NCBI GenBank assembly: GCA_963834725.1
Contig: CAWICN010000001.1
Span: 2,976,001 to 3,040,000 of the forward strand
Direction: 5' to 3'
Source: PALSA-693 sp963834725
GTDB taxonomy: Bacteria > Actinomycetota > Acidimicrobiia > Acidimicrobiales > Palsa-688
DNA length: 64,000 nucleotides
Both the position numbers and the translations under genes were made by a program. Shown piece after piece: positions 53,800-62,777 of the stretch (positions are counted from its first letter, which is position 1; each line of letters begins with the position of its first letter). The notes below the pieces were generated by a model. That model saw nothing but the letters and a program-made list of their open reading frames with translations, was not told the origin of the DNA and did no database searches.

Positions 53800-55425
53800 C
53801 TACGGCCGTCTTGCGGACGCCGCTGGCGAGTCGCTCCAGACCGGCTCCGGGGTCTCTCGCAGCCGGCCGTCGGCGCCGATGTGCACGAACCGGTCGAAGG
53901 AGTTGGCGAACCAGCGGTCGTGGGTCACGGCCAGCACCGTGCCCTGGTAGGCTTCGAGTCCGTCCTGGAGGGCTTCGGCGCTTTCGAGGTCCAGGTTGTC
54001 GGTCGGCTCATCGAGTAATAGCGCGGTGGCGCCGGCCAGCTCGAGCAGGAGGATCTGAAAGCGGGCCTGCTGGCCGCCGGATAGCAGGTCGAAGGCTTGC
54101 TCGGCCTGGCGGTCGAGCTCATAGCGGCGGAGCACGGCCATGGCCTGACCTCTGTCACGGTCGTGTTCCGACCACAGGATGTCCCGCAGTGTCCGCCCCG
54201 ATAGCTCCGGATGAGCGTGTGTCTGGGAGAAGTAGCCGGGCACGACCCGGGCACCCAGCTTCCACGCGCCGCGATGGGCGACGGGCTCGCCCGCCAGCAG
54301 TCGCAAGAGGTGCGACTTGCCCGTCCCGTTCGAGCCGAGGAGCGCCACCCGCTCGCCGTAGAAGATCTCCAGGTCAAATGGCTGGACCAACCCGGGCAGC
54401 TGCAACGTCGAGAACGTGATGGCTCGCACACCGGTGCGACTGCCTTTGAGGTGCATCTTCAGGTTTTGCGGTCGCGGCGGCTGAGGCGGCGGGCCAATCT
54501 CCTCGAACTTCCGCAAGCGGGTCTGGGCAGCCTGGTAACGCGATGCCATGCCATCACTGCGGGTGGCGTACTGACGGAGGTTCGCCACCAGGTTCTTCAG
54601 CTGGGCGTGCTTCTCCTCCCATCGCCGCGTGATTTCTTCGAAGCGTTCAAAGCGCTCCGCCCGGGCCTGGTGGTAGGTCCCGAACCCACCTCCATGGACC
54701 CACACCTCTGATCCGGCCGGGCTGAACTCTACGCTGACGATCTTGTCCGCCGTGTGCGCCAGCAGCTCACGGTCGTGACTGATGTACAGGACGGACTTGT
54801 CGGTCTCCCGGAGGCGTTGTTCGAGCCAGAGCTTTCCCGGGACGTCCAGGTAGTTGTCCGGTTCGTCCAGCAACAGAACCTCGTCAGGCCAGCGCAGCAG
54901 CGATTCGAGCACGAGCCGCTTCTGCTCGCCCCCGGACAGTGTCCGGCCTGGCCTCCCCTGTGCGGTGTCGTAGTCGAGGCCGAGCGCGGCGGTCGTGCAC
55001 CGGTCCCAGACGACCTCGGCCGCGTAACCACCGGCCTCGTCCCATGCCGTGAGCGCGTGCGCATAGGCCATGTGCGCCGAGTCGTCGTCTTTTACAACAA
55101 AATCTGCCTCGGCTGCCTCCAGTTCCGCCGCGGCCCGACGCAGAAGCGGCGGCGCTACCGATAACAGCAGGTCACGGACCGTGCGATCATCCGCCACCGA
55201 TCCTACGAACTGCGGCATCACCCCCAGCCTGCCGCCCACCGAGATCGTCCCGCGGTCGGCCTGCACCTCGCCGGCGATCAAGCGCAACAGTGTGGTCTTG
55301 CCCGCCCCGTTCGCCCCGACCAGAGCCACGGTTGAACCCTCACCGACCCGGAACGACACGTCGTCCAGGAGGAGCCGGCCGTCGGGCAGGTAGTAGTCCA
55401 GATGAGCTACCTCCACGTGCCCCAT
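53800..55425 (-). CDS. ABC-F type ATPase
   Basis: I start at ATG 55425 (GGGAGA 10 bases before). The 541-residue protein has two ABC domains without membrane helices: Walker A GANGAGKTT and signature LSGGEQKRLVLESLLRW in the first, GSNGTGKSH and LSGGQQARFQILLLELAG in the second, and Walker B LLLDEPDNYLD and LLLDEPTDNLD. A linker of charged helices (RFEEITRRWEEKHAQLKNLV) lies between. ABC-F proteins act on ribosomes in translation or antibiotic protection. The linker is moderate in length, so drug resistance is not predicted. Confidence 0.93.
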   Translation of the reverse strand: MGHVEVAHLDYYLPDGRLLLDDVSFRVGEGSTVALVGANGAGKTTLLRLIAGEVQADRGTISVGGRLGVMPQFVGSVADDRTVRDLLLSVAPPLLRRAAAELEAAEADFVVKDDDSAHMAYAHALTAWDEAGGYAAEVVWDRCTTAALGLDYDTAQGRPGRTLSGGEQKRLVLESLLRWPDEVLLLDEPDNYLDVPGKLWLEQRLRETDKSVLYISHDRELLAHTADKIVSVEFSPAGSEVWVHGGGFGTYHQARAERFERFEEITRRWEEKHAQLKNLVANLRQYATRSDGMASRYQAAQTRLRKFEEIGPPPQPPRPQNLKMHLKGSRTGVRAITFSTLQLPGLVQPFDLEIFYGERVALLGSNGTGKSHLLRLLAGEPVAHRGAWKLGARVVPGYFSQTHAHPELSGRTLRDILWSEHDRDRGQAMAVLRRYELDRQAEQAFDLLSGGQQARFQILLLELAGATALLLDEPTDNLDLESAEALQDGLEAYQGTVLAVTHDRWFANSFDRFVHIGADGRLRETPEPVWSDSPAASARRP

Positions 55426-55864
55426 GGGCTCATTCTCCCACCACCCGACCGTTCCCGGCTGCGCCGCTGGTTCTTGACGTGTGTGTGCGTGCCTTCGGCG
55501 AGTCGTTTTGATCGGGTGTCGGCTCGGAGCCCACGTGCCCCATTTTGACCCTCGACAGCGGACCCGAGGTGACGCTAGGTTGCCTTGAAGCCACCCGGTG
55601 CAAGGCCGCGTAGTCGCTGAGTCGTTAAGGGCGAGAGCTCTAGGTCCGCAGGAGCGGCGGCGGAAACGCACAGCGACCGCCACGACCCCCGAAGGAGGGA
55701 ATGGGATTGACGTGCCCGCGACATGAGTCCGGCCTGGAAGAGCTGATAGGTCGTCGGAACGTGGACCGCCACGTAACTAGAGGGACAGCGCTCGAGGACG
55801 GGCTGGCCCCGGCTCGCGTCGGCGCCCTCGCCGTGGACTCCGACCACGAGAAGACCGCAGCCCG
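55426..55864. other. Intergenic region, no gene recognised
   Basis: The 439 bases between the divergent ABC-F and peroxidase genes contain only antisense-type open frames. It should hold both promoters, but no clear boxes or hairpins were seen. Confidence 0.5.
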
Positions 55865-57646
55865 ATGAGCATCGAGGACCCAGAGCGGCCAGAGCGGCCA
55901 GAGCGGCATGATGAGGCATCCGCACGTGGAACGACCCGCCGGCAGTTCCTCACCCGGGCGGGTGCGGCCGGCGCCGCGGCCCTCGCAGCCTCGCTCGGCG
56001 GCACGGAGCTCCTGAGCGGCGTCAGCTCGGCGGGGGCGGCGGAGTTCTCTCCGCACGCGGGGGTGCCTGTCTCAGCTCACTTCTTCGGTCGCATCTTCCC
56101 GCAACTCCCGCCATTCGCTCCGGCCACCGACACGGTGAGGGCGGCGCTCCTCGAAGTCGGCCAGCCCGGCGGGATCCTGGACGCAGGCGACGACCTGGCC
56201 GCAGGACCTACGGCGCTCATCACGGACCCGACAGTAAACGGGAACCCTACCCCAACTAACCCCTACGGCACGAACCCGGACAACCCCACGATGACCGCAG
56301 GGTCCACCTTCGTTGGTCAGTTTACCGACCACGACATCACTTTCGACCAGACCTCCCTGCTCGGCGTACCCCAGAACCCGACGGTCTCGCCCAACACGAG
56401 GACCCCGGCGCTCGACCTCGACTCGGTGTTCGGAGGTGGGCCGGCGATCCGCCCGGACCTGTACCAGCCGAACCCTGACGGCTCGGTCGGCCCGAAGCTG
56501 AAGATTGGAAGCGGCGGCGTCCACGAGGACATCCCACGCGTACAGAATGCCGACGGTTCGTTCACGGCCATCATCGGCGATCCCCGCAACGACGAGAACA
56601 TGATGATTGCCGGTCTGCACTGCGCCCACATCCTCTTCTACAACCAGGTGATCGACCGGTTCCCCCAGATCAACCCCGCTCTCATGGGCAGGCGACGGCC
56701 ATTCGAGGTGGCGACGTCGTTTGAGAAGTTCCTCGTCGCCCGGCAGATAACCCTGTGGCACTACCAATGGCTCCTCGTGAACGAACACCTTCCCCAGGTC
56801 TGTGGCCAGACCGTCGTCGACGACGTCCTCGCCCGCGGAAGTCTCTTCTACCGGCCGCCACGGGGAGACGGCTTCATGCCGATCGAGTTCGGTGGCGCCG
56901 CCTATCGGTTCGGCCACAGCCAGGTCCGTCCCTCGTACCGGGCCAACTTCACAAGCGGGACCGGTGACAGCACCTCGCCAACAACGGACCCCTTCTTCGG
57001 GCTGATCTTCGATTCGAGCATCTCGAGCTTCAACACCCCGGCCGACCGTGACGATCTCCTCGGCGGTTTCCCGGCGCCTCGCCGGTACATCGGCTGGCAG
57101 ACCTTCTTCGATGCCGGCGACGGCCAGGTCAAGAACAACAAGAAGACCGACACGTCGGTCTCGAGCGTGCTGTTCGACTTGCCGGCGCCGGCTATCGCTC
57201 CCCACACCCAGACGTCACCTGTGGTGCTGCCGCAACGTAACCTGCTCCGCCAGCTCACGTGGGGGCTGCCGTCCGGTCAAGCCGTGGCGAGAGCGATGGG
57301 CAACACTCGTCTGACCTCCGGCGACCTGGTCGACATCGCCAGTGTCTACGCGCCGTTCGGGACGAGCACGCCCCTCTGGTACTACGTCCTCGCGGAGTCG
57401 AAGATCGCGACCAACGGCGTCGCGCTCGGTCCCACCGGCGGTCGGATCGTCGCGGAGACCCTGATCGGCCTGCTGCGCAGCGACCCGAGTAGCTATTTGA
57501 GCGCCTTTCGTCAGTTCCAGCCTTTCCTGGGCACCGACTTTGTTCTCGGACCGAACCCAGACACGAGCATCGCGGGCAACAGGTCCTACACCCGGGCCCA
57601 CTTCCTGCACTACGCGGGAGTGCTCGACGCCGGCGTCTACCGCTGA
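55865..57646 (+). CDS. Tat-exported animal-type haem peroxidase
   Basis: The 593-residue protein has a Tat signal (TTRRQFLTRAGAAGAAALAA near residue 23). The haem peroxidase domain contains VGQFTDHDITFDQT (distal His, near 155), DPRNDENMMIAGLHCAHIL near 240 and AAYRFGHSQVRPSYRANF near 350, holding the proximal His region. TFFDAGDGQ and GRIVAETLIGLL complete the core. Secreted peroxidases of this family generate oxidised halides or radicals. The N-terminus has three tandem Pro-Glu-Arg units encoded by a 9-base repeat. Confidence 0.92.
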   Translation: MSIEDPERPERPERHDEASARGTTRRQFLTRAGAAGAAALAASLGGTELLSGVSSAGAAEFSPHAGVPVSAHFFGRIFPQLPPFAPATDTVRAALLEVGQPGGILDAGDDLAAGPTALITDPTVNGNPTPTNPYGTNPDNPTMTAGSTFVGQFTDHDITFDQTSLLGVPQNPTVSPNTRTPALDLDSVFGGGPAIRPDLYQPNPDGSVGPKLKIGSGGVHEDIPRVQNADGSFTAIIGDPRNDENMMIAGLHCAHILFYNQVIDRFPQINPALMGRRRPFEVATSFEKFLVARQITLWHYQWLLVNEHLPQVCGQTVVDDVLARGSLFYRPPRGDGFMPIEFGGAAYRFGHSQVRPSYRANFTSGTGDSTSPTTDPFFGLIFDSSISSFNTPADRDDLLGGFPAPRRYIGWQTFFDAGDGQVKNNKKTDTSVSSVLFDLPAPAIAPHTQTSPVVLPQRNLLRQLTWGLPSGQAVARAMGNTRLTSGDLVDIASVYAPFGTSTPLWYYVLAESKIATNGVALGPTGGRIVAETLIGLLRSDPSSYLSAFRQFQPFLGTDFVLGPNPDTSIAGNRSYTRAHFLHYAGVLDAGVYR

Positions 57647-57738
57647 CCACTCGCCCGATGAAGTAGAGCCAGGTGGGGCCACCTCGCACAGACTGCGCTC
57701 GAGCTCTCCACCGAGCGAGTTCACCAGGCGCGGCCAGA

Positions 57739-58872
57739 ATGTTCGGTATGCCGAGATCGTCAGCCGGAAGCGCCCTACCCGTGGGTAGGGCCAGGACACT
57801 GGCCCAGGTGTACCGGCACTTCGGTGAAGTCGACGCCGCCGGAACCTCGCCGCTGTACCAGCGCGTCGCCGTCGCCCTGAGTGAGTCCGAGGAGGCGCTA
57901 CGCGCCATCGAGACGGCGCCGGCGCGCAAGCGGCTCCCGAGGGTGATCCTCGCCACCCTGCACGACCTCGCCCTGGCCGGACGCGCTCCCGCGCTGGCGG
58001 CCGCTTATGCCGCTGCGGACGGCGACGCGGCCACGGGCGCGGCGATCGACACCCTGCTGGGCATGACCGAATCGGTCGTGGCCATCGCCGTGCGCCGGCA
58101 GATGAAGACCAACGAGACCGGACGCGGCGCCGTGCTGTATCCGGCCATTGCTGAGGCGGCGCGCCGGGTCGGCGCGAATGCCATCGGGTTGATCGACGTG
58201 GGCTGTTCGGCTGGGCTCAATCTCAATGCCGATCGCGTCGGCATCACCTACAGCAACGGACAGTGGCTCGGCGACCTGTCATCGCCCGCCCAGCTGTCGT
58301 CGTCGATCGTGGGAGGCCGGCCCATCCCGAGCCGGGCCATGCCCGACGTCGTCGCCCGGATCGTCGTCGACCTCGATCCGGTCGACGTGACCGACGCGGA
58401 TGAGGCCCGATGGTTGCGCGCTTGCCTGTGGCCGGATCAGCCAGACCGGACCGCCCGGCTCGACGCGGAGATGGCCTTGGCGGCGACGGCCCCTCCGCTC
58501 CTGCTGCAGGGTAACCCGGTCAAGGTGCTCCCCGACGCCTTCGCCCGTGTCCCGGCGGACGCTCTGCCTGTCGTCATCACGACGTGGTCGCTGTCACACT
58601 TTCCGCTCGAGAGTCGGCTGCGCTTCCTGCACCGTCTCGACGAAGCGGGCGCCGGCCGGGCGGTGGCCTGGGTGTCAGCGGAGGGGGTCGGAGTGGCGCC
58701 GACGATACCGACACTTGGCGACCGCCGCGCCTCTGGCCACAGCATCGTGGGCCTGGCGATCTTCGGGTTGGGTGCGGGCCTCCTCGGCCCGGGGCGGACG
58801 GCGCGGCGCGCCGAGGCCCTGGCCCGCTGCTGGTCGCAGGGCCGTTTCCTGGCCTGGCTGGCGGACTCCTAG
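57739..58872 (+). CDS. DUF2332 family protein
   Basis: From ATG 57739, the protein has about 377 residues. LAQVYRHFGEVDAAGTSPLY near the start, TNETGRGAVLYPAI near 130, IGLIDVGCSAGLNLNADRVG near 155 and VVITTWSLSHFPLESRLRFL near 280 are typical of the actinobacterial DUF2332 group. The DVGCSAGLN string looks like a methyltransferase motif I, so a SAM-binding role is plausible but unproven. ATG 57748 is an alternative start. Confidence 0.85.
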   Translation: MFGMPRSSAGSALPVGRARTLAQVYRHFGEVDAAGTSPLYQRVAVALSESEEALRAIETAPARKRLPRVILATLHDLALAGRAPALAAAYAAADGDAATGAAIDTLLGMTESVVAIAVRRQMKTNETGRGAVLYPAIAEAARRVGANAIGLIDVGCSAGLNLNADRVGITYSNGQWLGDLSSPAQLSSSIVGGRPIPSRAMPDVVARIVVDLDPVDVTDADEARWLRACLWPDQPDRTARLDAEMALAATAPPLLLQGNPVKVLPDAFARVPADALPVVITTWSLSHFPLESRLRFLHRLDEAGAGRAVAWVSAEGVGVAPTIPTLGDRRASGHSIVGLAIFGLGAGLLGPGRTARRAEALARCWSQGRFLAWLADS

Positions 58873-58990
58873 CTTGTTATTCCCGACGTTGTTCTGACGC
58901 GGCCAGGCTGCTTTGCGTCATATTGCGTAAGCTCGCCCCTTCCGGGTTCTGAGCCCGGGGGTGACCGCATACTCGCACAAGGAGTCCATG

Positions 58991-60016
58991 ATGAAGGCTG
59001 CTCGAGTGGTGAACGGAAAGGTGGAAATAAAGGAGGTACCAGTTCCCGAACCGGGCGAGCGCCAGGCCCTGGTGCGCATTAGCACCGCCGGAGTATGCCA
59101 CTCCGACCTGCACCTCGCCCGAGGGGATTGGCACGGCGTGCGACCTGAGGTCATCGGCCACGAGGCGATCGGCGTCGTCGAGGCACTCGGCCCCGGGGCA
59201 GATGCCTTCGGCGCAGTCGGCGATCGAGTAATCCTCGGGCTGGGAGGATCCGGCGGCGGATACTGGTGCGGTCGGTGCGAGTACTGCCTGAGCGGCCGGC
59301 CCCGCCATTGCAGTGAGGGGAAGGGTGTTCTCGGAACCTTCGCCGAGCATTTCGCGGTCTACGCACCGGGCTTGGTCAAGCTGCCCGACGGCGTCGATGA
59401 CCTCGAAGCGGCTCTCGCGTGTGGAGGGTTGACGGCGTACGGCGCGGTCAAGAAGCTCGTTTTGCACGGCGTGCTCCCCGGGCGGCCGGTGGCGGTGATC
59501 GGCGCCGCAGGAGGGCTCGGCCACTACGCAGTTCAGTTGGCGACGTCCTTCGGCTACCGGGTGGTGGGTGTCGACGTCGGGGAGGAACGACTGGCGTTCG
59601 CCAGCGCCCTCGGCGCCGAGGTGGTCGTCGACGCCAGTGAGGCGCAAGACGTGGTCCGCCGGGATCTCGGCGGTGTCGACGCTGCCCTCGTGTTCTCGGC
59701 GCGCCTGGCCGGCTTCGAACTCGGACTCACGTTGCTTCGGAAAGGCGGGCTCTTCGTCGCGGTCGGTATCCCGCCGACCAGCGACGGCAGCCTCCAGCTG
59801 GACCTCTTCGACTTCTTCCGGAACGATCCCACTCTGATCTACTCTGCTGTGGGAACCGTACAGGACATGAAGGAGTTGGTGGATCTGACCGCCCATGGCC
59901 GGGTGAAAAGCCATGTCTCGCGCACCGGTCCGCTCTCGGACCTCGGGAACATCTTCGGCGAGCTCGAAGCGGGCAAGTACCTCGGCCGAGCCGTCGTCAA
60001 CGACCTCTCGCACTGA
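58991..60016 (+). CDS. Zinc-dependent alcohol dehydrogenase (MDR family)
   Basis: From ATG 58991 (AGGAG at best spacing), the 341-residue protein has the catalytic zinc site GVCHSDLHLARGDW near residue 36 and GHEAIGVVE near 58. The structural zinc Cys set is in WCGRCEYCLSGRPRHC near 95, and the NAD motif is VIGAAGGLGHYAVQLA near 165. GVDVGEERL places an Asp for NAD. The closest family members are alcohol dehydrogenases of the AdhP/propanol-preferring type. Confidence 0.93.
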   Translation: MKAARVVNGKVEIKEVPVPEPGERQALVRISTAGVCHSDLHLARGDWHGVRPEVIGHEAIGVVEALGPGADAFGAVGDRVILGLGGSGGGYWCGRCEYCLSGRPRHCSEGKGVLGTFAEHFAVYAPGLVKLPDGVDDLEAALACGGLTAYGAVKKLVLHGVLPGRPVAVIGAAGGLGHYAVQLATSFGYRVVGVDVGEERLAFASALGAEVVVDASEAQDVVRRDLGGVDAALVFSARLAGFELGLTLLRKGGLFVAVGIPPTSDGSLQLDLFDFFRNDPTLIYSAVGTVQDMKELVDLTAHGRVKSHVSRTGPLSDLGNIFGELEAGKYLGRAVVNDLSH

Positions 60017-60298
60017 ATCATGTGGTTCTGACCCCCACATCCCGCCAGTTCCGCCCGAATCAATCGTGTTCGCCGGTGACGGCCAGTTGCTCTCGCAGTA
60101 GGGCGACGTCCTTTGCGCGTCGCCGGGCGGAGGTTACCAACCGCCTGCCGTGATGCCGAACTCGCTGCCGCGTGCGTACTTCGTCGTCGGCACACGTTCT
60201 AGCGGGAAGAGTTCCCGCTTATGGTGGCGTGGGCGTTTGGACGCTGAGCCTTCTCTCGGACTGGTGTCCGGGGCGGAAGCGAGGGATAGCCTTCGTCC

Positions 60299-60646
60299 AT
60301 GGCTACAGACACCCGAAGCTTCGAGCTCCGCACCTATGTCGCGGCGCCGGGCAAGCTCGACGCGCTCCTGACCCGCTTTCGCGACCACACCACGGCGCTG
60401 TTCGAGAAGCACGGGATCACCAACATCGGTTACTGGGTGGCGACCAACGCCGAGGGCGAGCCTACCGAGACCCTTATCTACCTGCTGGCCCACGCCAGCC
60501 GGCAGGCCGCCAAGGAGTCGTGGGCGGCCTTCCAGGCGGACCCCGATTGGATCGCGGCCAAGGACGCGAGCGAGGTCGACGGACGACTCACCGCCAGCGT
60601 GACGTCGGTGTACCTCGACCCGACGGACTTCTCCGAGCTGCACTGA
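60299..60646 (+). CDS. NIPSNAP family protein
   Basis: The 115-residue protein reads SFELRTYVAAPGKLDALLTR, then HTTALFEKHGITNIGYWVAT, the classic dimeric alpha-beta NIPSNAP fold. Function of the bacterial members is largely unknown; small-molecule or oxidative-stress roles are proposed. Confidence 0.92.
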   Translation: MATDTRSFELRTYVAAPGKLDALLTRFRDHTTALFEKHGITNIGYWVATNAEGEPTETLIYLLAHASRQAAKESWAAFQADPDWIAAKDASEVDGRLTASVTSVYLDPTDFSELH

Positions 60647-60663
60647 CCGCTTCGAGGTGCACT

Positions 60664-61098
60664 GAGTACTTAGCGACCGACGTGCTTATCCGACATGACG
60701 CGCTTATCGACAAACTGATTGGAGACGAGGTGATGGGGCTGTTCCTGGCGGGGCTGGCCGGTCCTGACTACCGCGGAAAGACCGCCCGGGCGGCGATCGA
60801 CCTGGCCGCCGCCACAACCGACCTGCCTGTCGGAGTGGCGGCCAACGCCGGCGTGGCCTTTGTCGGCAACGTGGGGTCGGGAACGGTGCTCGACTTCACC
60901 GCTCTAGGCGACGCGGTGAACGTAGGGGCACGCCTACAGTCGTTCGCCTCTCCCGGGGAGGTGGTCTTGTCCTCCAACCTTTACGACCCGATAGCACCGG
61001 CCCACCCCGGCGCCCGGACCGAACTTCTGCAGGTCAAGGGTCGTGCTGAGCCGGTGCAGGTAGCGGTACTTGAAGTTACGGCTCGCCGTCAAGCGTAA
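60664..61098 (+). pseudogene. Class III nucleotide cyclase, 5'-truncated
   Basis: The frame, open upstream only across unrelated sequence, reads HDALIDKLIGDEVMGLFLAG (second metal Asp in IGDEV), VGVAANAGVAFVGNVGSG and LGDAVNVGARLQSFASPGE, with both transition-state residues Asn and Arg. The first metal Asp segment of the cyclase domain and anything before it are missing. It is convergent with the full cyclase at 61177, 78 bases away. Confidence 0.8.
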
Positions 61099-61176
61099 CC
61101 AGCACGGCAGCCGAACCGCGCTGTGCCAAGCAGACCAAATCGGCGAGGATCGGGCATTGACAGCAACTCTCGGAAA

Positions 61177-62703
61177 CTATCGTGGCGCCTCGAGTGGCTG
61201 TTCCTCGTCACAATCGTCGTTCCAGATCACCGGAGAGATGACCTGGGGCACGCTGACTCCTTTGAGCGTTACTTCACGCCGTGCGCCGAAGCGAAACTCA
61301 CGGGATGGTTCGGTCAACTCGCGCAAGAGTGACGACACCAGAATCTCGCCGGGTCCGGCCAGGCCGGTCAGGCGGCTGGCGATGATGACCGTTCGTCCCA
61401 AGAAGTCGTCTCCGTCGCGAACAGCCTCCCCGGTGTGGAGTCCGAGGTGGACGCGGATGGGCTCGTCGGAGTGTTCGAGGCAGTACTTGTCGAACGCCTG
61501 CTGGATGGCGATCGCGCAGCGGATGGCCCGCCCGGCGCTGGAGAAGGCAATCATGAACCCGTCGCCTTGTGATTTCACCTCGTATCCACGGTGGATGGCA
61601 AGGAGGTCACGAACGATCCGGTTGTGCTCGGTCAGGAGGTCGTGAGCGGCGAGGTCGCCGAGGCGATCGTTTATGGCTGTGTAGCCAGCGATATCGCTGA
61701 ACATGATGGTCACGGTTCCGTCGAGCGTCCCGGGAAGATCCCCGATACCAGTATCGCCGGCCACCTCCTCTGAATCCGCTGCCAGCGGTGCTGCGGTCGG
61801 CGCAGACGCGGGTTCGCGATCGATCGGTCCGACGAGATAGCCAGCACTGGGGGACGGCGGCTTCTCGTGCGCCGGCGTCGGGGAGAGCGCTTGGGCCGGC
61901 GCGCCCGGTACCAGGCGGGAGAAGACAATGTGGTAGATGTCATCGAGGTCGATGGGTTCACCGGCCCGATACCGACGTTCGAGTTCGCGGGCCATGACGC
62001 GAAACTCGTCCCGCCCGGGTCGGCGACGTTGCCGCGCCTCTGGCCGGGCCCCTGCCCGCTCCTCCCCTAGTCCCGGCCGCAGGTACCGCCCATCATGGTG
62101 CTCGCGGGCACTCGCGGGGAGCGCGTCGTCGCGGCGCTGTGGCCTGGAGCGGACGGTTACGTCACCCATGACGGGAAAAGCGCGTACAACGATGCGTGGC
62201 GAGCCCGGGAGCGTCGGCACATCGGCCAGCCTGAGCCGCTTGGCGCCCATGAAGGGTACGCCGGTCAATTCCACTTCGATTCCCTCGGGCACGATGATCT
62301 CGGTAGTGCCCATCACGGCGACCGCGGTCACGCTGACTTCGTCATGGTCGATCTCCGCCCGGCGGAAATCGAGCTCACATTTTCCCATCACCGCCACCGC
62401 GGCCACCGATCCACCGGTTCTCCATCGGCCTTTGGCCGTCGCCTCGCTCATTACCGCCACCACCCTCCGCCGGGCCTTCTTACGCCTGGTCTCAGGCACC
62501 GCTTCGGGGACAGGGGGCAGGTCTCTGGTGAGCAGCTCAAGGTCCGAGCGGGTCCTGGCAGCAAGCGCCAACCCGACTCTTGCGGAAAACTCATCAAGGG
62601 TCAGGCGGCCGTCGACGGTGTGGCGGCGCAACACCTCCGCCACCTGCTGGCGGTCTCGGTCTGCGACGCGGACTTCGGGCGAGCTATTCGGGCCTTCCTC
62701 CAC
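61177..62703 (-). CDS. DUF1707-LiaF-like protein fused to a class III adenylate/guanylate cyclase
   Basis: The 508-residue protein has DUF1707 at residues 12-65 (VADRDRQQVAEVLRRHTVDG, RLTLDEFSARVGLALAARTR). A LiaF-like beta domain follows at 90-190 (VAVMGKCELDFRRAEI, VAVMGTTEIIVPEGIEVELT). After a Pro-rich linker, the cyclase domain starts near 325: VTIMFSDIAGYTAINDRLGD (first metal Asp), EVKSQGDGFMIAFSSAGRAI (Lys and second metal Asp), then DDFLGRTVIIASRLTGLAGP. In that last motif the usual Asn after Val is Ile while Arg is kept. It may make cAMP or sense envelope state through the LiaF part. No membrane helix. Confidence 0.9.
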   Translation of the reverse strand: MEEGPNSSPEVRVADRDRQQVAEVLRRHTVDGRLTLDEFSARVGLALAARTRSDLELLTRDLPPVPEAVPETRRKKARRRVVAVMSEATAKGRWRTGGSVAAVAVMGKCELDFRRAEIDHDEVSVTAVAVMGTTEIIVPEGIEVELTGVPFMGAKRLRLADVPTLPGSPRIVVRAFPVMGDVTVRSRPQRRDDALPASAREHHDGRYLRPGLGEERAGARPEARQRRRPGRDEFRVMARELERRYRAGEPIDLDDIYHIVFSRLVPGAPAQALSPTPAHEKPPSPSAGYLVGPIDREPASAPTAAPLAADSEEVAGDTGIGDLPGTLDGTVTIMFSDIAGYTAINDRLGDLAAHDLLTEHNRIVRDLLAIHRGYEVKSQGDGFMIAFSSAGRAIRCAIAIQQAFDKYCLEHSDEPIRVHLGLHTGEAVRDGDDFLGRTVIIASRLTGLAGPGEILVSSLLRELTEPSREFRFGARREVTLKGVSVPQVISPVIWNDDCDEEQPLEAPR

Positions 62704-62777
62704 CGCTCTAAAGTTACTAACTTGACGGTCAACTCCGCCGAGACTCGGCCGCTGCGGCTGAGGACCTCGCTGCAGTA

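Noticed and set aside
56072..57205. A 377-residue minus-strand protein
   Set aside because: Antisense of the haem peroxidase; no family features.
58877..60040. A 387-residue minus-strand protein
   Set aside because: Antisense of the zinc alcohol dehydrogenase, which has complete zinc and NAD motifs.
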